DNA from: Welwitschia mirabilis
Taxonomy: Eukaryota > Gnetophyta > Gnetopsida > Welwitschiales
Length of the DNA: 24,073 nucleotides
Assembly (NCBI GenBank): GCA_051453625.1
Contig: JBOZIK010000001.1
Location: 265,275,329 to 265,299,401 of the forward strand
Direction: 5' to 3'
Shown here: piece by piece, positions 19,116 through 24,073 of the stretch
Layout: every line of letters begins with the position of its first letter
How positions within the stretch are numbered: position 1 is the first letter of the stretch
Translations under genes and position numbers: made by a program
The notes under the pieces: generated by a model
Told to the model about the DNA's origin: nothing
Seen by the model: only the letters and a program-made list of their open reading frames with translations
Databases searched by the model: none

Positions 19116-20197
19116 TTTTCTACAATAATTTGAATTAGTAACTTAGTTAAGATGTTTTATAAGTAATTAGTTAGTAAATATATTATTTTAATTATATAAG
19201 TTATTACTTAACTAGTTGTAGAAACATTATCATATTTTTGTTATGGCAAAAATTAAATTTTGAAAATAAAGGCATAGGGTAAAAATACTATAGCTTATTA
19301 ATTAGCAAACATAAATTAGTAAAACATTTTCATAAGTTTAATATTGTATTATGAACGTGAAAATGAAAAAATAGTAATTTTTATACTAGGTAATTATTTT
19401 TTAAAAAAATTTAATTAAAAATACATTGGAAAATAAATGTAGAAAATGGTAAGTAAGTAATTTACATTTTTTTAACTATCTATTATGATATATAAAAATT
19501 TAATAATCCTATATTGTAGGTAATTTAATATGCTTTCCAAAACATTTTGAATCATTTAAAAGCCCGAAGCATTTTAAAAGTTATAGTCATTTTGGTGTAG
19601 TGTGATAGGATTATGATTTTAGAAAATTTGACAGTCTTTAACCTTAGATGTGATCTTAAAAATAATATTTTTAGAATTTGAAGATAGTTTAAGTTAGATT
19701 TTGAGGATCTTATTATATGTCTAGTTTCTAAAAAATTACTATAATTTGTTTTTTACTTTATGATTAATTAATTATTAATTTTTAACAATGATCTTTCCTT
19801 AGAGCTAAAAAGTATTATAATTAATGTTTTAAATTATAAAAAATTATTACATAAAATTTTATAATTCATTTGAATAATTGTTTAGCTCTAACATAATTGA
19901 TCTCAACTTCATATCCTTTTACTTTACCTTCTTATATGTTTTATGAAGTTGAGACCAGTCATGTTTGTATAGTTTAAAACCTGAAGTAGAATCAATTCAT
20001 GTTAAGAAGGTGGCCAAATATTAAGTTGAAAATCTATTAATTGGAGTTGCAAATTTTTATTACATTAATTAGGTATTATCCTAAAAACTTATCCATGTAT
20101 GTTTATAATAATTTTAGATTGTCTCAAATATTATGTAAGAAAAAAAATGAATAAATAAGGGACACAAACTTACAACATCACTATTATTAGTAAACTA
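19116..20197 (+). repeat. Repeat copy equivalent to 16899-17975
   Basis: After the 100-N gap the sequence returns to the TTTTCTACAATAATTTGAATTAG word of 16899 (first bases shown: TTTTCTACAATAATTTG) and follows it closely for about 1.08 kb, including the hairpin (19890-19965). Differences are few and scattered. It ends with ACTA at 20194-20197, where an extra 1587-bp segment begins. Confidence 0.85.
19890..19965. repeat. Inverted repeat, second copy of the hairpin
   Basis: Arms 19890-19913 and 19942-19965 correspond to those at 17672-17747. The core TCTCAACTTCATA still pairs with TATGAAGTTGAGA; outer positions have changed (GATCTC against GAGACC). Confidence 0.7.
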
Positions 20198-21784
20198 AAA
20201 TAATCTAGAAATTAACTATAGTTAAATATATAATATTAATATGGTCTTTTTTTTGTAGAATATAGGAATGTTAATAAATGAATAAGTAAAATATGATCCT
20301 AGGTTCTATTGTGTCTATTAGGTAATATTGTTAAAGAAGCAATGAAGATAAAAGGGGCAAAAATATACTACTTAATTAGGATAAGAGAAGAGAGGTATCA
20401 CATCCTCTTACTTCCACACTGTTTTAAGATATTTCTTCATTTCTAATTTGATTTCCTTCTTTTTATAGTAACCTACCTTTCACTTTTAACTTTCTAATCT
20501 TATTGCATCTCATGCTAATTTTCCTAATGGAAGAAAACATTTATGTATTTATGATCTATTATTTCTTATATGTACTGATTTATTAGAGATGCTAAAGATA
20601 ATCATACTTTCACTATCAAATATCATCTTGATATGCTTCTTAGTATTATTTTGTCTTGATCTTTCATAGTTCCTTATGAAGTTCTTTATGGGAATTAAAC
20701 TTTTTTTTTATCCCTCTTTTTCTATTTTTTCATATAATTTTTTATGGTATTCAGACTTCTGTATAGAAACATGAGGGATCTAGTCTTATCATAATTATGC
20801 TAGATTCTATTCATCATATTCCTCATTTCTTCTCTACTTATCTAATATCTTTCCATCTTGAAGGGGTGTTTTGTGTGTAATTTTATTCCTACTTAAAATT
20901 TTATTGATCTATGGTATGAAGCCATTCTATTGAGGCCTCATATCTCTATGAATATTTTGTGGATTATCTCTCTTTTAGTCAAAACTATATCAATCTTAAA
21001 CATGATTAAATTACTATCTCTTCTTTTATTTGATCATGTGTATTTGCATTCTAGAATTGAAATATCTATTATGTCTCCTTACACCATAAAATATTTAAGG
21101 ATATTTGTTCTTTTATTATTCTAATTGCTTGCACCTGATTTATTCCATCTATATATACATTGATTAAAATATCCTATTACTAGTCATCTTTTGTTATTTA
21201 TGATAGTATTGAGTGAGTTCTTATACTCTTCAGTCTTTTGCATCTTATCTTAAGGGTTGTAAATATTTGCAATAATTCAATCTTTCTCCTTGAGATAGAG
21301 AAAAATGTGATGAAGGTATTTATTAGTTTATTCTTTTTCATTATTAATATCATTAATCTTCCTAATTTTCCCATTCTCCTATGGCAAAAATGTCCTAGTC
21401 CTACTAGTATTATTCTATTTCTTTATCATTACTCATTTCTGTTTTTTGTAAACAAATTAACTTATATTATTTTTAACAATAATGTCAATCAGAGTCTATT
21501 TTTGAAAGAGGATCTCCCACCATTATAGTTCCAAGTAAAACACTTCATAAGGTAGGTTTCCAATCTTTTTTTGGTATACTTAATTGTTTTCTTAACTATT
21601 TATCTATTATTAACTTGTAAGTTATTTTCCATACTCTTCATTGTATTCCTGTCCCTTGGGATTCTATTACTTAGTCTTTCCTTAATGTGTTGCCCTACAT
21701 CATTTGGCTTTACCTTACTTGTTTACATGTTATTCTCTCTTTGACTATGTTCCTAATTGTCCTCTTCTTCTTTTATTGCTAAAG
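20198..21784. mobile_element. 1587-bp segment absent from the left copy, 4-bp ACTA at both ends
   Basis: The left copy reads GTAAACTAGAATGGG at 17969-17983 without interruption; the right copy has ACTA at 20194-20197, this segment, then ACTAGAATGGG from 21785. This is what an insertion with a 4-bp target duplication, or a deletion through ACTA microhomology in the other copy, would leave. Its content is AT-rich with two short open stretches (20930-21124, 21238-21528) without recognised domains. SPYTIKY at about 21079 and VPYEVLYG at about 20669 faintly recall copia integrase, too weakly to assign. No terminal inverted repeats or poly-A tail seen. Confidence 0.5.
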
Positions 21785-22504
21785 ACTAGAATGGGTTAAG
21801 ATTAGGATTTTCTTCCCTTTGCAATACTTTGAAGAAACTACTATGATCCTTTATGTCACCTCATTTTTCTTCTTGTGTTAACATACTTTTGTCTTATGTC
21901 TTGACTTCCCACATATTGTATATTTATCCTTCTTACTAGTCTTTTCTTTCATTTCTTCTTAGAATTCCCTATTGCAATGCTAATTTGTAGGAATTTTATG
22001 GTGTATTTTGAGTACTTTTGTAGGACATTCGATGTAATACTGATGACAATGGAGACCTGACAAGATGATTAGTAAAACATGTAATGCTTGGAATTTTTGG
22101 CAATTTCTCAGGCCTATTCCGATACTACATATATGGAAGGACGTTATGATGTAAAAGACTGACTTACCTTTGAGATTGGAGAAAAGGAAGATCATCGTTA
22201 ACTGATCTTTGAAATTAGAGAAAAGGAAAACCATCATCCCTTGTGTCATCCCCATGATAGGCAGGATGATGACACTGCCAACATGGATAGAGGCTATGAG
22301 GCTGACAATAGCACATGGAGTACATGGAGGCATCTTATATATGGTAACATCCCCTATGTCATCCCAAAGACATGTAGGACGACAACTGTTTTTGCATGTT
22401 TGGAAGAAATATCTTTGTAAACAGGGTCAAGTAATCCATATGAGTTATTAGGATTTTTATTTCCTATCTTTAGGGTTTTGCTTCTAGAACCTCAAATGAA
22501 AAAT

Positions 22505-22512
22505 TATAAATA
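22505..22512 (+). promoter_or_regulatory. TATA box of the Athila-like LTR
   Basis: TATAAATA followed by CCCTTCCCCTCC and a T-rich stretch, the usual layout of a plant LTR promoter. It is about 190 bp upstream of the AATAAA signal. Confidence 0.65.
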
Positions 22513-22696
22513 CCCTTCCCCTCCTTTATTTCTTCTCCATCTTTTGTACTCGATACTTATAATAGAGGATTGAATAGCAAGAGGTCCATCCAGTGCTATA
22601 GAAAGGAGTCTCCTTGATGCTAGACTGAGTTTCTTTCTTAAGGTGCTATTATTCTGATTATAAGTAGATGTAATATTCTTGAATACTTTTTGAGTT

Positions 22697-22702
22697 AATA
22701 AA
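22697..22702 (+). terminator. Polyadenylation signal in LTR
   Basis: AATAAA within GAGTTAATAAAATTTCTC, followed by T-rich DNA; the left copy has AATACA at the same place. Fits the R region of an LTR. Confidence 0.45.
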
Positions 22703-23260
22703 ATTTCTCTTTTCATTCCTATTATATGAATATCACTTATGGTTTAAGTTGGTCATAGTTAAGTGAAAGTTCTGTGATTTATTTAGATCATAAGGACAAC
22801 CTTTGTTAAGGTTGACCTTGGTTAGTATTAGCTTTGAATTGCTATTCCATTTCAATTCTATACTACATATTACATATTATTACTTGGATAGATCTCATAG
22901 TTTATATTGGTTAAGAACTAGTTGAATGTTCTTCTTACTTGATATAAGTTATAGAGAAGGTAGTCTTTGTGACAGAAGGACTGGGATCTAAATAGAATCT
23001 ATTTCTATTTCTATTCACTGCATTTCATATCCATTTATCTTGTATTTCTTTTGCATTATTGTTTACTTTCAGTTATTAAAAGATAAAAGAATAAAAATAA
23101 CTTTGGAAGTTAATTCTTTAACTCTAAGCCTAGTGCCTTTATTGGATTACAACATTGAGGCGAACTCTCATCTATACTTAAGTGTGTTTCTGCAAGTTAT
23201 TTGATTTATAGGTCTACCTAAAGAAGCTTCAGGATTTCATAAATTCACATCGTAACATTT

Positions 23261-23278
23261 TGGAATCATTACTGGGGA
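23261..23278 (+). promoter_or_regulatory. Decayed primer-binding site, tRNA-Asp type
   Basis: TGGAATCATTACTGGGGA lies three bases after the LTR end CA. It matches the tRNA-Asp-complementary primer-binding site usual in Athila and related gypsy elements at 13 of 18 positions, and the mismatches are all explained by CG-rich positions turning to A or T. It would prime minus-strand synthesis. Confidence 0.65.
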
Positions 23279-23825
23279 ACATCATATTGAGTTAAGAGGA
23301 TTGTCATTAACTAGATAAGTACCCTAAATCTATTATTCAAGTTATTTATTTACATTACTGTTGTATTTCTAGTGTAGTTTAAAGTAGGTTTATTTTTGCA
23401 TTATTTTACTTTCCACAAATTTCTTAGGAATCCTGTTGTTTTCTATGTTGTCCCAATAACCTAGGGTACAACAGTTTAAAATTTTGAAATTAGTTTTTTT
23501 TTTTTTTTTTGTAAATTTTCTCTATTTTTATTCATATTAAACTGTCATTTTGTCTATCATCCCCGCAATCAGAAGGATGACAGCCCTAAATTTTTTTACA
23601 TTTTTGATATTTTATTTTTCATAAAATAAATAAACTGTCATTCTTCTTGTCATCCCCATGATAGTCTGGACGATATTCTAGTTTCTTTCTATCAGAAATT
23701 TTATAGCTTTAGGTTTTTGTTACTATGATCATCATTCTTCTTGTCATCTCCATGACCAAGTGAATGATGGTCTACTATTTTTTATTTTATTTTTTCTATT
23801 AGTTATTTGAGCATCAAGGGATATG
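23279..23825 (+). other. Retroelement leader with 94-bp tandem repeats
   Basis: Untranslated region between primer-binding site and first ATG. It has a poly-T run near 23490-23510 and three tandem units of about 94 bp from 23541, each with an ACTGTCATT-like word followed by a TGTCATCC...GGAYGA hairpin (23554-23583, 23648-23675, 23742-23770). Confidence 0.65.
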
Positions 23826-24062
23826 ATGAATTCTAGTAAGAAGACAATATATTAGATAGAATGAAACTTGATTGAAGAAAACATCATAAAAGGATTATTC
23901 GACTTTGAGCTAAATCTAGGTACGCACATCCTAGGTATGCAAATTTCTAGAATTGAAGAAGAAGACTTTTCTATTTTTATTGTTTCAAAATTAAATTTTG
24001 CAAAAGAAAATTATAGTGTAGAAGTCGATCAACTTGTTTCTTTAAATATGTCTAACATATAA
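23826..24062 (+). pseudogene. Possible gag N-terminus of the Athila-like element
   Basis: ATG at 23826 opens a frame that meets TAG at 23853 and TGA at 23862 and then stays open to TAA near 24060, reading EENIIKGLFDFELNLGTHI and ISRIEEEDFSIFIVSKLN. Position just after the leader suggests gag, but no gag motif is recognisable in this part and the frame closes close to the window end. It could equally be non-coding. Confidence 0.3.
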
Positions 24063-24073
24063 AAAGCATGACA

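Larger units (their letters stand above)
21789..23257 (+). repeat. Athila-like gypsy 5' LTR (left limit uncertain)
   Basis: The right end is set at 23257, where CGTAACA is followed by a primer-binding site. Within it are two TGTCATCC hairpin motifs (22243-22275, 22357-22384), a TATA box TATAAATA at 22505-22512, a pyrimidine-rich start of R, and AATAAA at 22697-22702 followed by a U5-like tract. The order U3, TATA, polyadenylation signal, U5, PBS is coherent. The left limit is drawn only from homology with the left copy; the true TG start may lie inside. Confidence 0.68.

Noticed and set aside
20600-21130. Decayed copia integrase in the 1587-bp segment
   Set aside because: VPYEVLYG and SPYTIKY recall integrase words, but spacing and the DNA between do not fit; a profile search against copia integrase would settle it.
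22209-22716. Short frames at 22209-22451 (+) and 22504-22716 (-)
   Set aside because: They overlap the LTR promoter region and polyadenylation signal and are not conserved in the left copy.
1-24073. A host gene or a previously undescribed gene system
   Set aside because: Every coding similarity belongs to gag/pol/ORF3 of LTR retroelements; no other domain, tRNA or rRNA was recognised on either strand.

Overview
This is a plant nuclear window: roughly three-quarters A+T by eye, with long non-coding tracts, eleven assembly gaps and no recognisable host gene, tRNA, rRNA or CRISPR array. Everything identifiable is the wreckage of LTR retrotransposons. An angiosperm is certain in practice; a repeat-rich genome is likely; the species cannot be named from this sequence.

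Layout. 1-1755 is unassigned AT-rich DNA with two large gaps and a ~74-bp tandem repeat at 941-1147. About 1800-10211 is a decayed Ty1/copia element of Sirevirus type, all on the + strand: gag remnant with zinc knuckle, protease, integrase, RT (present as three partial copies around two gaps), RNase H, a post-pol ORF3 (present twice around a gap), a polypurine tract, and a 1.47-kb 3' LTR that carries an array of paired palindromes. No 5' LTR is visible. The LTR ends at 10211 and almost immediately runs into the pol gene of a Ty3/gypsy element (about 10236-12970: RT, RNase H, integrase, C-terminal domain), so the copia element appears to be nested in the gypsy one. The gypsy 3' LTR starts at 13024 (second contig copy at 13882) and its sequence, with a TATA box and an 844-880-bp tandem duplication, fills 13.9-17.3 kb or more. 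From about 18.0 kb (repeated at 21.8-23.26 kb) there is a third LTR with an Athila-like primer-binding site at 23261, followed by a leader with 94-bp tandem repeats and a possible start of gag at the window end.

Two features dominate interpretation. First, all six gaps of exactly 100 N are followed by a return to sequence already seen 0.2-2.1 kb before the gap, so many apparent duplications are probably unmerged contig overlaps. Second, decay is biased to C>T/G>A: glutamine codons have become stops, zinc-knuckle cysteines have become tyrosines and catalytic acidic residues are replaced, as expected for methylated, silenced elements. No gene here is likely to be functional. The most unusual signals are short cis-structures inside the LTRs and leader: palindromes paired at a 20-bp spacing in the copia LTR, and a TGTCATCC...GGATGACA hairpin motif reused seven times in the third element.
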